In this document: positions 48,459-57,498 of the stretch, in pieces
Numbering within the stretch: the first letter of the stretch is position 1
Layout of the letters: the number at the start of each line of letters is the position of its first letter
DNA from: Acinetobacter sp. ANC 4805
GTDB lineage: Bacteria > Pseudomonadota > Gammaproteobacteria > Pseudomonadales > Moraxellaceae
Length of the DNA stretch: 64,000 bases
Reading direction: 5' to 3'
NCBI RefSeq assembly: GCF_022549495.1
Contig: NZ_JAKZGD010000011.1
Location: forward strand, 1 to 64,000
Translations under genes and position numbers: made by a program
Notes under the pieces: model-generated
What the model was told of the DNA's origin: nothing
The model's input: the letters and a program-made list of their open reading frames with translations, nothing else
Database searches by the model: none

Positions 48459-50405
48459 TTAATCTAATGCGTACGGTATATTTTTATAAATTTGGAATGA
48501 TAGTTCGTGGCTAGGAAACTTCTTAACAGCTTTTCTCCATATTCGTCTTGCATTTTTGTAATCGCCACTATTCCAATGTATACCTCCCATGTTAAACCAA
48601 GCTAATGCATATTCAGGATTTAAAGAGATTACTTTTTTATAAGCATTAATAGACTCTTTTGTTTGGCCTAACTTTTCATAAGTTGACGCTAATTGAAACC
48701 AGCTCATGTCATCAGGTTGGATATTTAAGGCTTGTTCTAGTAACAATGGAAGGCTTTCTTTTGGACGATTGAGAAAAAGTAGTGCTGTCCCCAAGCAATA
48801 GCCGAATTCACCTTTTTCGAGATTATAAGCATTCCTAAAACAATATTCTGCTTCATTCCAATTGTTCTCTTCCTGTGCCCAATGACCAAGTCTATCCCAA
48901 AGAAACGCTGCATTTTCGGTTTTAGTAAAATGAATTATAGATTCAAATTGAACTTTGAAGGCAGAATAAGTGAATCCGATATTCACAGCTTCTGAACGTA
49001 AATAAAATTGATTTAATAACCATTCTCTAACACCATATGGGCAATTAGGATGTTTCTTCAGGTATCTATCCCAAAAAGAGATACTTAGCTTGGCATTTTC
49101 AATACTATCACGTCCAAATAAAGCAACTTGTTGAGCACACCATGACCAATTCCAATCCCCACTATTGGCAGTGTCACTAAGTAAGGTGTTGATTTCTCGA
49201 AATGCTGAACGACCTTCTTTTAAATTAAAGAGAGCATTGATTCTCCATCCTACAACGGAGAATTGTTTCTCAGTTGTTGATTCATTAAACACTGTTTCAT
49301 CAAAGTATTTTAGTGCTTCCTTATATTGACCATCCTTTAAATAGAAGTTACCTAAAGCAAAATTAGCTTCTGGGAGGTTTTCATTGAAAGAGATGGATTT
49401 TTTATAACAAATAATCGCTTCAGTTCGAGTTCCTAAATTTTCATAACTTGAGCCAAGATTTTTATAACACATAGCTAGTAGCTGATTATCATTCTCATTC
49501 AAGTCATTTATAGCTTTCTTATATGCAAAGATTGCATCTTCATTACTACCTAATACGGAGTATCCATTTCCAATGGAGTATAAAAGACTTCCTGAACTAA
49601 ATTGTTTGGTTTCTAACTTGGATTCTAGATAGTTAATTCCACTTTTAACTCTAACAAGATCAATTTCTTTTTGCGCCATTCCAATATTAATCTCAGCCAT
49701 ATAGCAATATATAATTGCATTATGATCTGATGGAAAAAGCGCTAAAAACCTATCGAAATTATCACTTATTATCTTATCTTCACCGCTGTTATAAAGAATT
49801 GAAAGTAAAGTAGTTGCATTTTTTTGATCTTCAGGGATATATAGGTCGAAGGGTATTGTTTTTATTGTACTTACCATCTCTGTAGGAGAGGTAGTAATTT
49901 GTTTAATTCTACTATTTCTTAGTTCATTAGAATTAGCTTTTGCAAGTTTTGCTAAGGATTCTAACCTTTGAATAGTAAGAAAGTCAGTGAAATTTATAGT
50001 AATAGTCTGTTGGGTCGTCCATCGTTGTTGAGAATGTTCATATTGGCGTAATACAGTATCTGCATAACAAAATTTAAGAGAGTTTGTAGGAATGTGGTAG
50101 CAGACAAAAAATGAATATTGTTGAGAGATTAGATAATTCAGATTAGATCGGTTTATATCTATACTGATAGAGCCATCTTTATTTAAAGCTTTTTTTGTTC
50201 CCTTTAATTGGACATGGATTCTAATATTAGTAGCATTTCCATCATTAACTACTTCTAATTGACAGTCTGTACCATAATCCTGTGTATCCTTTTGTTGGAT
50301 CATGAAACATTCAGATTCATCTATGATTTTTTCAAAAGCGACTACAGCTTTACTCTCTATAATATGATTTGGATGTCGTTTAGGTAAGTCATCTAAATAT
50401 TTCAT
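48459..50405 (-). CDS. DUF4365-type nuclease domain fused to TPR repeats
   Basis: A 648-residue protein. Residues ~1-170 have the DUF4365 pattern: DTQDYGTDCQLEVV ... IRIHVQLKGTK, a PD-(D/E)XK-like D ... E-x-(Q)-x-K site. Residues ~240-640 are tetratricopeptide repeats, including NEDAIFAYKKAI, GTRTEAIICYKKSI, GQYKEALKYFDETV and KESINAYKKVISLNPEYALAW. The two-part plan (nuclease plus repeat sensor) is typical of defence proteins, but I cannot name a system. It and the small gene upstream form a pair, read toward the transposon end. Confidence 0.7.
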   Translation of the reverse strand: MKYLDDLPKRHPNHIIESKAVVAFEKIIDESECFMIQQKDTQDYGTDCQLEVVNDGNATNIRIHVQLKGTKKALNKDGSISIDINRSNLNYLISQQYSFFVCYHIPTNSLKFCYADTVLRQYEHSQQRWTTQQTITINFTDFLTIQRLESLAKLAKANSNELRNSRIKQITTSPTEMVSTIKTIPFDLYIPEDQKNATTLLSILYNSGEDKIISDNFDRFLALFPSDHNAIIYCYMAEINIGMAQKEIDLVRVKSGINYLESKLETKQFSSGSLLYSIGNGYSVLGSNEDAIFAYKKAINDLNENDNQLLAMCYKNLGSSYENLGTRTEAIICYKKSISFNENLPEANFALGNFYLKDGQYKEALKYFDETVFNESTTEKQFSVVGWRINALFNLKEGRSAFREINTLLSDTANSGDWNWSWCAQQVALFGRDSIENAKLSISFWDRYLKKHPNCPYGVREWLLNQFYLRSEAVNIGFTYSAFKVQFESIIHFTKTENAAFLWDRLGHWAQEENNWNEAEYCFRNAYNLEKGEFGYCLGTALLFLNRPKESLPLLLEQALNIQPDDMSWFQLASTYEKLGQTKESINAYKKVISLNPEYALAWFNMGGIHWNSGDYKNARRIWRKAVKKFPSHELSFQIYKNIPYALD

Positions 50406-50442
50406 GTCACGACCTATTGTATTATTGGTTTAAAGTAGATAT

Positions 50443-50805
50443 TCATTTTTTGTTTTCCCCTGATTCATTTAAGGACTGCCGATTGAGTTCAGTTAGAATC
50501 TCAAGAATTTCTTCAGATGAAATGATATTTGCATTATAAAATGCATATGTAATATCACCAGGTATGCCACCAGCAGCAGTGCCAATAGCATGTAGTTCTA
50601 TACTATTGATTTGTTGTGGGTAATAAAATTTAAAGAGTTTATTGAAATCTTCATTTGAAGCTGCATTGTATGTTGCTCGTGAAAAGCTCAATTCAGTTTC
50701 AAGCATATAGCCTTTGGAGGATAATTCTTTTACGAGCTCTTCAAAATTTAATGTCCCATTTCTAGAATGATAAATGAGTGTAAGAGCTGGAAATGTAGAA
50801 CTCAT
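50443..50805 (-). CDS. small partner protein of unknown function
   Basis: A 120-residue soluble protein with no known domain, rich in Glu, Leu and Asn (PALTLIYHSRNGTLNFEELVKEL, AGGIPGDITYAFYNANI). It starts upstream of and in the same direction as the DUF4365-TPR gene, 37 bases apart, so they are probably cotranscribed. A regulator or antitoxin-like partner is a possibility, nothing more. Confidence 0.5.
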   Translation of the reverse strand: MSSTFPALTLIYHSRNGTLNFEELVKELSSKGYMLETELSFSRATYNAASNEDFNKLFKFYYPQQINSIELHAIGTAAGGIPGDITYAFYNANIISSEEILEILTELNRQSLNESGENKK

Positions 50806-51297
50806 ATTTTTAGCCTCAAAATTTATTCATTGATTGAACAGTTGGAAAATATTGTTTTTTTTCAAGCATAAATATTTATATAGAATATGATTTGTACAGA
50901 TCAAGGTAAACAGTAAAAGTATATTGAACGACAATTCGTGTCGTCTAAGTATAGAAATATCAGGTTAATTGGTTAAAGATTAGATTTTCATGAAATGTTT
51001 ATATCTTATTCATCATGGTCAAAGTCTTGACAATACTGGCTTTTCCTCAAAGCTTAGATATATCTATTCCTTGAACTGACTTATGTGTAAAGCAGACTCA
51101 AAATTTGAGAGTGAAGGAAATGAAATATTTATTTCCATGATTTAATTTTTATACTTATTCCACTTTTTATATAAGGTGTTGATAATAGTAAATTATTTTA
51201 TGATTTTTTAGAAAAAATCAAAGTTCTATCAATTATTTATTTAATTTGATCAGTACATTAATAAGACTTATTAAAAATTTTGCTATTTAAATAATGG
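50806..51297. other. intergenic spacer in transposon cargo
   Basis: About 490 bases between divergent cargo genes, very AT-rich. No RNA gene, repeat or terminator seen. It holds the promoters of the two neighbours. Confidence 0.45.
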
Positions 51298-53244
51298 ATG
51301 ATGTATATGAAGCGACAACTTGGTGTTTTTACTACCGATCAAATAAATAAATCAGGTTTCCGAATCCGTGCAAGTGCATTGATGAGTTCGGAGGAACGAC
51401 ATCATTTTGAACGACTTACTACAGGTCTTCCAGCTGGGTTACCAGCTCACATACAACATGATATGCATCGACCTTTTGGGTGGAGCAAAGTTCTTGGTCT
51501 TTATATTGATAGTGAAATGGTTCGCGTAGTTGGAGTAATTGAAGAGGCAGAAACTGAGCAAGAGACAATTCAGTTAACACAACTAGCTTCTCTTTTTTGG
51601 GAGGTACATCATAATAAAGAGAGTGATAATTTAAAAAGAGATTTATTAGAAAGAGCTAACTTATCGGAGCTTGATGAGTTTGATAAGTTTCTTAAGATGG
51701 AAGCATATGTATTATCACGCAAAAATGTTGCATCATTGCTTTATCCTGAACTGTTTAATATCTCAAGCGATTCTGTAGATAAAGATGGCTTAACAGATTA
51801 CAAAATACTATGTCAGAGCATGAAGCAAGTTCAACCAGGTATTTTTCTTGATAAAAAACATAATTTATTGATATTTGCCCATAGATTCTTCAGACGTAGT
51901 CTGTCACATAGAAATAAATTAAATGAATATTTTCTTTCAATTTTTGATAAAACCGTAGCAGAAAATTCTCATCTCGTTCCTCGACTACGTCTTGACCCAG
52001 ATCTTATTGGTCATCCAGAAACTGTTACCAATTTATTAGAGTTAGAGTATTGGTGGGGACCACATTTTAACGATGATATTTCATTGATACCGAACGGTGT
52101 AACTGAACATAAGGCATCAGAGAGAACAAGATATTTCGAGGGTATCGATAGAACTCAAATTTGGTGGAAATCACCTGAAACACGCTTAAACTCAAGTATA
52201 GAGGACAGGTATCGTACCTTTGAAATTGAAGAGCTAGTTGAGAATTCATCTGGTGGGCTTCCTGATGAGCAGTATGGATGTCGTTATGCACATGCAGAAT
52301 ATTCTATCGGTACTTCAGCTATTACTCATTTTGATGGTGCTATACGAGCCTATCCCCAAGATAAGTATTTAGACAGAATTGATTTAGCGATCGACCAAGC
52401 TGGAAAGCACTCTGATTACACAAAACTGTTCAGATTTGATGGATGTATGACAGTTGATCTTTGGAAGCGCTTATTATGTGATTATTTTAAAGGTAATCCT
52501 TTAATTCCAGAATATCTTGGTGCTGCTCAAGATGATATAGAAATAGAACCAGAAGATATTATAAATAAAGATGTATCAAAAATTGATACCGAAGAGTCTA
52601 AATCAGAAAGTGAATTAGCTGTATTTATTAGCCTTACACACAGCGTTTCTATTAATGAGTCTTGTATTGAGCCGTCTGTAATAGTATTACCTGATGAGCG
52701 ACTCTTACAAACAATAGAAACAGGGTGCGGTGCTATTGATAAATTCATTCGTAGTAAATTTGACGTGGCAAAGATAACCTCAACTTCTATCGATAACGGA
52801 ACATTAAATCTGGCAAAAGTAACTTTCGGAGCTACTAGTAATCTTACTGTTGAGATGCAAGATTTTATTTCTGGCTTTTCTAATTCTTTACTTTACGATA
52901 TTGAACATAATGGATTACAAAGAATAGCAGTTCCTATTAGCTGGGTTAATAACAAATTGCTGATAAATCTAAGTATCAAAGGTTCTGGGATGCAGGTTTA
53001 CCAATTGTTAGTTAAATTATTTACAATCATAGACCCGTTAAAGCCTGCATCGGAATGGATAGAAAACTTAGCGAGCGCGATTACAGCATTAGTACCTATT
53101 TCCACAATTACCCCAGATTTGAATGGGGTACTTCAAGGTCAATTGACTTATAAGCGTGCTGGAGTTGTTAAATATAGAATGAAGTTGCCTGATTCACAAA
53201 TGAAGGGGCTCCTTGATGAGAAGCCAGATTGGTTACGACAGTAA
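51298..53244 (+). CDS. 648-residue protein of unknown function
   Basis: I do not recognise this protein. It has two parts: residues ~1-420 with motifs such as SEERHHFERLTTGLPAGLPA and FDKFLKMEAYVL, and a C-terminal half (residues ~500-640) with alternating strands ending YKRAGVVKYRMKLPDSQM. No membrane segment or signal sequence. Three ATGs at 51298, 51301 and 51307 can start it. Its place between the DUF4365-TPR pair and the transposase genes makes it transposon cargo. Nothing in the sequence supports a specific role. Confidence 0.5.
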   Translation: MMYMKRQLGVFTTDQINKSGFRIRASALMSSEERHHFERLTTGLPAGLPAHIQHDMHRPFGWSKVLGLYIDSEMVRVVGVIEEAETEQETIQLTQLASLFWEVHHNKESDNLKRDLLERANLSELDEFDKFLKMEAYVLSRKNVASLLYPELFNISSDSVDKDGLTDYKILCQSMKQVQPGIFLDKKHNLLIFAHRFFRRSLSHRNKLNEYFLSIFDKTVAENSHLVPRLRLDPDLIGHPETVTNLLELEYWWGPHFNDDISLIPNGVTEHKASERTRYFEGIDRTQIWWKSPETRLNSSIEDRYRTFEIEELVENSSGGLPDEQYGCRYAHAEYSIGTSAITHFDGAIRAYPQDKYLDRIDLAIDQAGKHSDYTKLFRFDGCMTVDLWKRLLCDYFKGNPLIPEYLGAAQDDIEIEPEDIINKDVSKIDTEESKSESELAVFISLTHSVSINESCIEPSVIVLPDERLLQTIETGCGAIDKFIRSKFDVAKITSTSIDNGTLNLAKVTFGATSNLTVEMQDFISGFSNSLLYDIEHNGLQRIAVPISWVNNKLLINLSIKGSGMQVYQLLVKLFTIIDPLKPASEWIENLASAITALVPISTITPDLNGVLQGQLTYKRAGVVKYRMKLPDSQMKGLLDEKPDWLRQ

Positions 53245-53379
53245 AAGATTGAAAATATTTAAGATCTTTAAATTTTGACAGTAATACTCGTACTAGTTAC
53301 TGTCTAATTGGTACTTGATTGGAATGTTTCATTATAGCAGTTTAAATTTTTATTAATCAAAACATAAAATGAGGGGTTT

Positions 53380-53673
53380 GTGGATTTTATTATTTTTTTG
53401 CATCAAAAAATAAAGATATTTGTTGATTGTAGTGGATTACTTTTCAAGTTTATTATTGGTTTTGGTGTATGCTTAATTATTTTGTATTTTATGTACATCG
53501 GATATTTCCCAACAGATTTATCGTTAGGGGATGGTCTTTTATTCTTTCTTATCACAATTAAATTTTGTTTTTTGTATTTGTTATTTTTAGGAGCACACTA
53601 TGCTCTCGGAAATACTTTGGTTGGTATGTTGAAGGTATTAAAAAAATATATGTATCACCTTGTTTTATTTTAG
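53380..53673 (+). CDS. small membrane protein, part A
   Basis: A 97-residue, mostly hydrophobic protein with three predicted membrane segments (residues ~18-40, 48-65, 66-85). It overlaps the next frame by 14 bases. Deleting one A from the seven-A run at 53640-53646 would fuse it to the next gene (...LKNICITLFYFRKKLDEK). It may be the front half of one broken gene. Confidence 0.5.
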   Translation: MDFIIFLHQKIKIFVDCSGLLFKFIIGFGVCLIILYFMYIGYFPTDLSLGDGLLFFLITIKFCFLYLLFLGAHYALGNTLVGMLKVLKKYMYHLVLF

Positions 53674-54325
53674 AAAAAAGTTAGATGAAAAAATATTTAA
53701 TTTGTTCTTTCTTGAATTGGATTTAAAAGAAGGCGTTGATAAAATTGGAAATTTTTTTATCAAGTTTTTACTTTCTATCTTTGGGTTAGCTTTTGTCTTT
53801 GTATTTTATGGCGGAAAATCATTGAATTTTTTGATAATGATTTTCTTAAGTTTATTACTCAAAGTTTGTATTGATAAACTTATAAAACAATTTAAAATAG
53901 AAAAAATAAATAATGAGAAATTAACTGAGGGTGAGAAAGAGTTAAAAAATAGAAAGTTATTAGTAATGTTGCTTTATATACTATTTGTTCCTAGTGGCGT
54001 ATATCTATTTTATGCTGGAAAAGAGACAAACTTTTTTATTACCAATACACTGGGTTCTGTCCGAGAAGACGATAAAAATAGTCTTATTTATATCAAATTA
54101 GTATTCAAAGACTTTTTTCCTGAAGCTAAAATTGGAGATAAGAAAGGTGACTATATAGAAATCAAGGATGCTGAGGTTTTATTAAGAGGGGTAGGGAAAA
54201 ATGCTTTAGTCCAATATATATCTAAAGCTAAAGATCAAAATGGAAATATGGTCCCTATCAAAGTGAAAGTAGAAATTCCAAATGATTCACTTTTAATTAT
54301 ACGAAGATCACATGATAAAAAGTAA
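53660..54325 (+). CDS. membrane protein, part B
   Basis: A 221-residue protein with two membrane segments (residues ~33-50 and ~52-68) and one more at ~100-118, then a soluble C-terminal domain (residues ~140-221, LIYIKLVFKDFFPEAKI). The only start in frame is TTG 53660, which sits inside the previous gene, so it may be a continuation of that gene after a one-base change. Confidence 0.5.
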   Translation: MFYFRKKLDEKIFNLFFLELDLKEGVDKIGNFFIKFLLSIFGLAFVFVFYGGKSLNFLIMIFLSLLLKVCIDKLIKQFKIEKINNEKLTEGEKELKNRKLLVMLLYILFVPSGVYLFYAGKETNFFITNTLGSVREDDKNSLIYIKLVFKDFFPEAKIGDKKGDYIEIKDAEVLLRGVGKNALVQYISKAKDQNGNMVPIKVKVEIPNDSLLIIRRSHDKK

Positions 54326-54452
54326 TAATAAATTTTTTACTATGTGAATAGCTAAGCCAAAAATCTATTAATCTTTATAAATCAACTATTTAAAAGTTAA
54401 ATTTTAGTATCTGTACTCCCCCTTAATAGAGTAAGAGGGTGTTAATCCTCGC

Positions 54453-54480
54453 AAAAAAATGGTGCCCATAAGAGCACCAC
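54453..54480 (-). terminator. terminator of the tns operon
   Basis: Stem TGGTGC / GCACCA (54460-54465 with 54474-54479), with a T-run on the minus strand on the far side. It ends the leftward tnsABC-tniQ unit. Confidence 0.8.
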
Positions 54481-54577
54481 TTTTACTCAAGCAAATAGCT
54501 GAAGTAATTTTTCAATCCGCGATTAAAGGTTGTGGAACACCTAATTTTCCTACATAGTACTCCTATTTTTGAAAACT

Positions 54578-56548
54578 TCAACTCGGCTTAGATAGTAAGA
54601 TTAATACATCCTCTCGCTTAAACAGCCTGATCTTATGATCTGTTTTACCCATGTAATAAGGCTTGATCAGCTTCTGCTTCTGTAAGTTTGTAATATGTGA
54701 ATGAGGCATACCTAGTAGGTTGCTAGCTTCAGCTCCTGTTAAATATTCTTCTTTTAACTTAAGGACCTCATTTAGTTCATCTCTTTTAACCAGACTCCAA
54801 TAGACTAGTTCTTCAATTGTTAAAAAGCCTGTTTTGCACCAATATTGGCGTAACCAATTCAATGAACAATTTAACGTCTCAGCTGCATCTTCAATACTAA
54901 TAAGGTCATCATTTTCAATTTTATCCTTTATCAGATGTAATGATTTTCTGTCAACTCGTACCGAGATTGGATTCTCTGAGTTTCTGCTCAAATAGCCTTG
55001 ATGTACTAAATATAATACTTGTCTTAAGCTTATTCTCAATAAGCAAGCTGCTTCATATAAAGAATAACAGTGATCCTCTATCAAATTATTTGTCCCTTTC
55101 CTATGTCTTCCTGTTCGAGTTTGATAGTGGGAAATTTGGTTAAGATCTATTGGCTCGATATCCTTTACAGAAGACTGTTCATAAAAGTTAATTGATAAGC
55201 CATCAATATGTGGTCCACTTACTGGGGCTATCCCAATACTTAGCAGCTTCTCTACTAAATTGGTGGGGTTAACTTTAAGCTTTCTTGCCAAGGTTGATGC
55301 TGTGACATAATTTTCATGAAACGCGTCAAGTTTTTCGTATGAGATAACCTTTACAATGGATTGATTATCATCAAGAAGCCAGTGAGTTTTGCTCAATTTT
55401 CTTGCTGTTTCAAAATTGATATCCAATTTTTTTGAGATTTCCGTAATTGTTGGTTGTACGGGTTTCCTTTGAGGCTTAGCTTTAGGAGGTATAAATATTT
55501 TATGATCAATAAACTTATTTTTTTTAATCAAAAGTTTTTCAATTAATAAGCTCTGAAGGTTTTCAAAATCATAATGTTTTTTACGTAATTTTAAGAAATC
55601 ACTTGCTATAAGGCTTTTGAACCGTCTTCGTCCAACATTTAAAATGAGTCTTACTTCTTCTTGTAAAAGGGGGAATTCTTTTGATCTAGCAGTGATCTTA
55701 TATCTTGAGCATCTTTCTTCTACTAATCTTAGATAATTACCAAAGTAGTTAAACTTCTCTTTTTCCTTTAAAAAGGGAAGAAGTTGGACTCTTGGGTGGG
55801 CTAGATAAATCCTATTGTTTATCCAAGTACTTAATCTTTTAATCGAATTGCTAGGATCTGTAAAATATTCATAAGTTGCTTTTGTATATTCTTCATCAGA
55901 GAAAGGCTCCTGAAGCTCAGCAAAACTTTCTAATGCTGTCCAGTATGAGGTGAACTCCTGAAAAAATTCGTGATTTTCTTCTTTTAGAATTCTGGTGAAC
56001 CAGTGAATGATATGGGTTGTCTTACAATGAACTTTTGGAGCATGAGTGAGATCAGCATTACAAAAAGGGCATATCGTAATACAACCTTTTGCAAGTGTAA
56101 TTGCTTTACCACATTCATGGCACTTATTTAAAAGTAATAATGAGTGTACTAGGCAAGCATAAATTGGCTTAAATAGCCATATTTTTTTAAAATAAGGATG
56201 CTCATCAAGACATTGAGGACAAAATGAAAATTCACGAAGTCGTAGTAAATTTTCATTAACTTTTAACTCTCCCCACTTTCTAGGAGAGCGATTGGTGGGG
56301 CCCACGCGTTCTAAAGCTAAATGTTGATAAGAAGAATCCAGATCTAAAACTTGTAGAACAAATTTAAAACGGGGTAGATCAGTTAAATCACAATTAGGTG
56401 CTTGCTTGGCAAGGTAGGAGTAATTTTCTTTACCTAGGAGTGTATATACTGATGAATGCCTATTAAGCTGTGCAGCTCTGAGCAAAAAGCTAGCAGCTGT
56501 TTCTTCTTCAAAGGGAATTGGTTGTATAAGCAAACTTTTATTATTCAT
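54578..56548 (-). CDS. tniQ: TniQ/TnsD-type target-selection protein
   Basis: A 656-residue protein with an N-terminal TniQ domain: IQPIPFEEETAASFLLRAAQ, then the zinc-binding FCPQCLDEHPYFKKIW ... CLVHSLLLLNKCHECGKAI ... CPFC. Residues ~300-655 contain several helix-turn-helix or MerR/AlpA-like modules (for example SIEDAAETLNCSLNWLRQY, TGAEASNLLGMPHSHITNL). In Tn7-like elements TniQ/TnsD reads the target site and recruits TnsC. No cas genes are here, so this is not a CRISPR-guided type. It starts two bases from the tnsC stop. Confidence 0.85.
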   Translation of the reverse strand: MNNKSLLIQPIPFEEETAASFLLRAAQLNRHSSVYTLLGKENYSYLAKQAPNCDLTDLPRFKFVLQVLDLDSSYQHLALERVGPTNRSPRKWGELKVNENLLRLREFSFCPQCLDEHPYFKKIWLFKPIYACLVHSLLLLNKCHECGKAITLAKGCITICPFCNADLTHAPKVHCKTTHIIHWFTRILKEENHEFFQEFTSYWTALESFAELQEPFSDEEYTKATYEYFTDPSNSIKRLSTWINNRIYLAHPRVQLLPFLKEKEKFNYFGNYLRLVEERCSRYKITARSKEFPLLQEEVRLILNVGRRRFKSLIASDFLKLRKKHYDFENLQSLLIEKLLIKKNKFIDHKIFIPPKAKPQRKPVQPTITEISKKLDINFETARKLSKTHWLLDDNQSIVKVISYEKLDAFHENYVTASTLARKLKVNPTNLVEKLLSIGIAPVSGPHIDGLSINFYEQSSVKDIEPIDLNQISHYQTRTGRHRKGTNNLIEDHCYSLYEAACLLRISLRQVLYLVHQGYLSRNSENPISVRVDRKSLHLIKDKIENDDLISIEDAAETLNCSLNWLRQYWCKTGFLTIEELVYWSLVKRDELNEVLKLKEEYLTGAEASNLLGMPHSHITNLQKQKLIKPYYMGKTDHKIRLFKREDVLILLSKPS

Positions 56549-56550
56549 TC

Positions 56551-57498
56551 TTAAACTCCTCTTATGCCTGAGGCTAATTGGGTAAGACTCATAACAAACG
56601 GATCTTGTTTAAAATCACTAATAAATAGGGTTATTCCAAGTTTCCAAGCCTGACTGAAATCATTTTGTGTAACGGTATTCCTTCCATCTTCTAATGCAAT
56701 CACAATACTTTCACGTACAAGACTCATCACATAGGAGTGATAGCCTTTGGTTGCAGCAAAGATTTGCATACCTAAAAGAGAACTATCTAACTCCGGACTA
56801 AAGGCTGTATCGTGTTCAAGGGCTTTATTAGAGATTTCATGGAGAAATGAGTAGATTGTCCCATATGTATCTTTTGTACCTAGGGTAAGCGGAAATAATT
56901 TGTAATGGAAAGGAAATCGCCTAGCAATTTGAGTGTCAACTTGGATGAGTTTCGCGAATGGGGGAAGTCCTACAAGACAGAAGCTAATACCTGTTTCATT
57001 GACTAGGGTTTTTATCCAGTTGCCTACCGTAATATTCATTCTTGTAGACGTAGCTTTCCGGTCAAAAAGATGATGGAACTCATCTAGAAAAACCAGCTTC
57101 GTTTCACATTGGATGAGTAGATAGGTGAGTCTTGAAGTGAGGTATTTTGTCGTACCCATGTCAAAACTAGGATCGCCTAGTTTGTTTAGCATTGTGATTG
57201 CTAAGGACTTTACTGTTGCTGGTGATGGAACCTCAACGTAAAAGGCAGGAATAACCCGTTTTTTTCGATCATTCTCTATTTTAATCGAACTTGGCATTTG
57301 GGCGATTAATGCCTGACATAGCGTTGTTTTTCCAAGTCCACCTTCAGATAGCAGCATACTCCCAATAGGTTCTTTATATGCAACACTACGTTCAGCACAT
57401 TGTCGAATACCTTTATATGCAAGCATAAATTCATCGGAGGTAATCACAAGATCATTGAGATAGCTGACAGCTTCGAATGTAGTATTATCTTTTACCAT
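56551..57498 (-). CDS. tnsC: TnsC-type AAA+ ATPase
   Basis: A 315-residue ATPase. Walker A is SEGGLGKTTLCQAL near residue 54 and Walker B LVFLDEFHHLF near residue 138, with an arginine-containing sensor stretch later. It bridges target-site protein and transposase in Tn7-like systems. It overlaps tnsB by 14 bases and is followed by tniQ after two bases. The short form (315 residues) matches TniB/TnsC of 3-to-4-gene Tn7-like elements. Confidence 0.87.
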   Translation of the reverse strand: MVKDNTTFEAVSYLNDLVITSDEFMLAYKGIRQCAERSVAYKEPIGSMLLSEGGLGKTTLCQALIAQMPSSIKIENDRKKRVIPAFYVEVPSPATVKSLAITMLNKLGDPSFDMGTTKYLTSRLTYLLIQCETKLVFLDEFHHLFDRKATSTRMNITVGNWIKTLVNETGISFCLVGLPPFAKLIQVDTQIARRFPFHYKLFPLTLGTKDTYGTIYSFLHEISNKALEHDTAFSPELDSSLLGMQIFAATKGYHSYVMSLVRESIVIALEDGRNTVTQNDFSQAWKLGITLFISDFKQDPFVMSLTQLASGIRGV

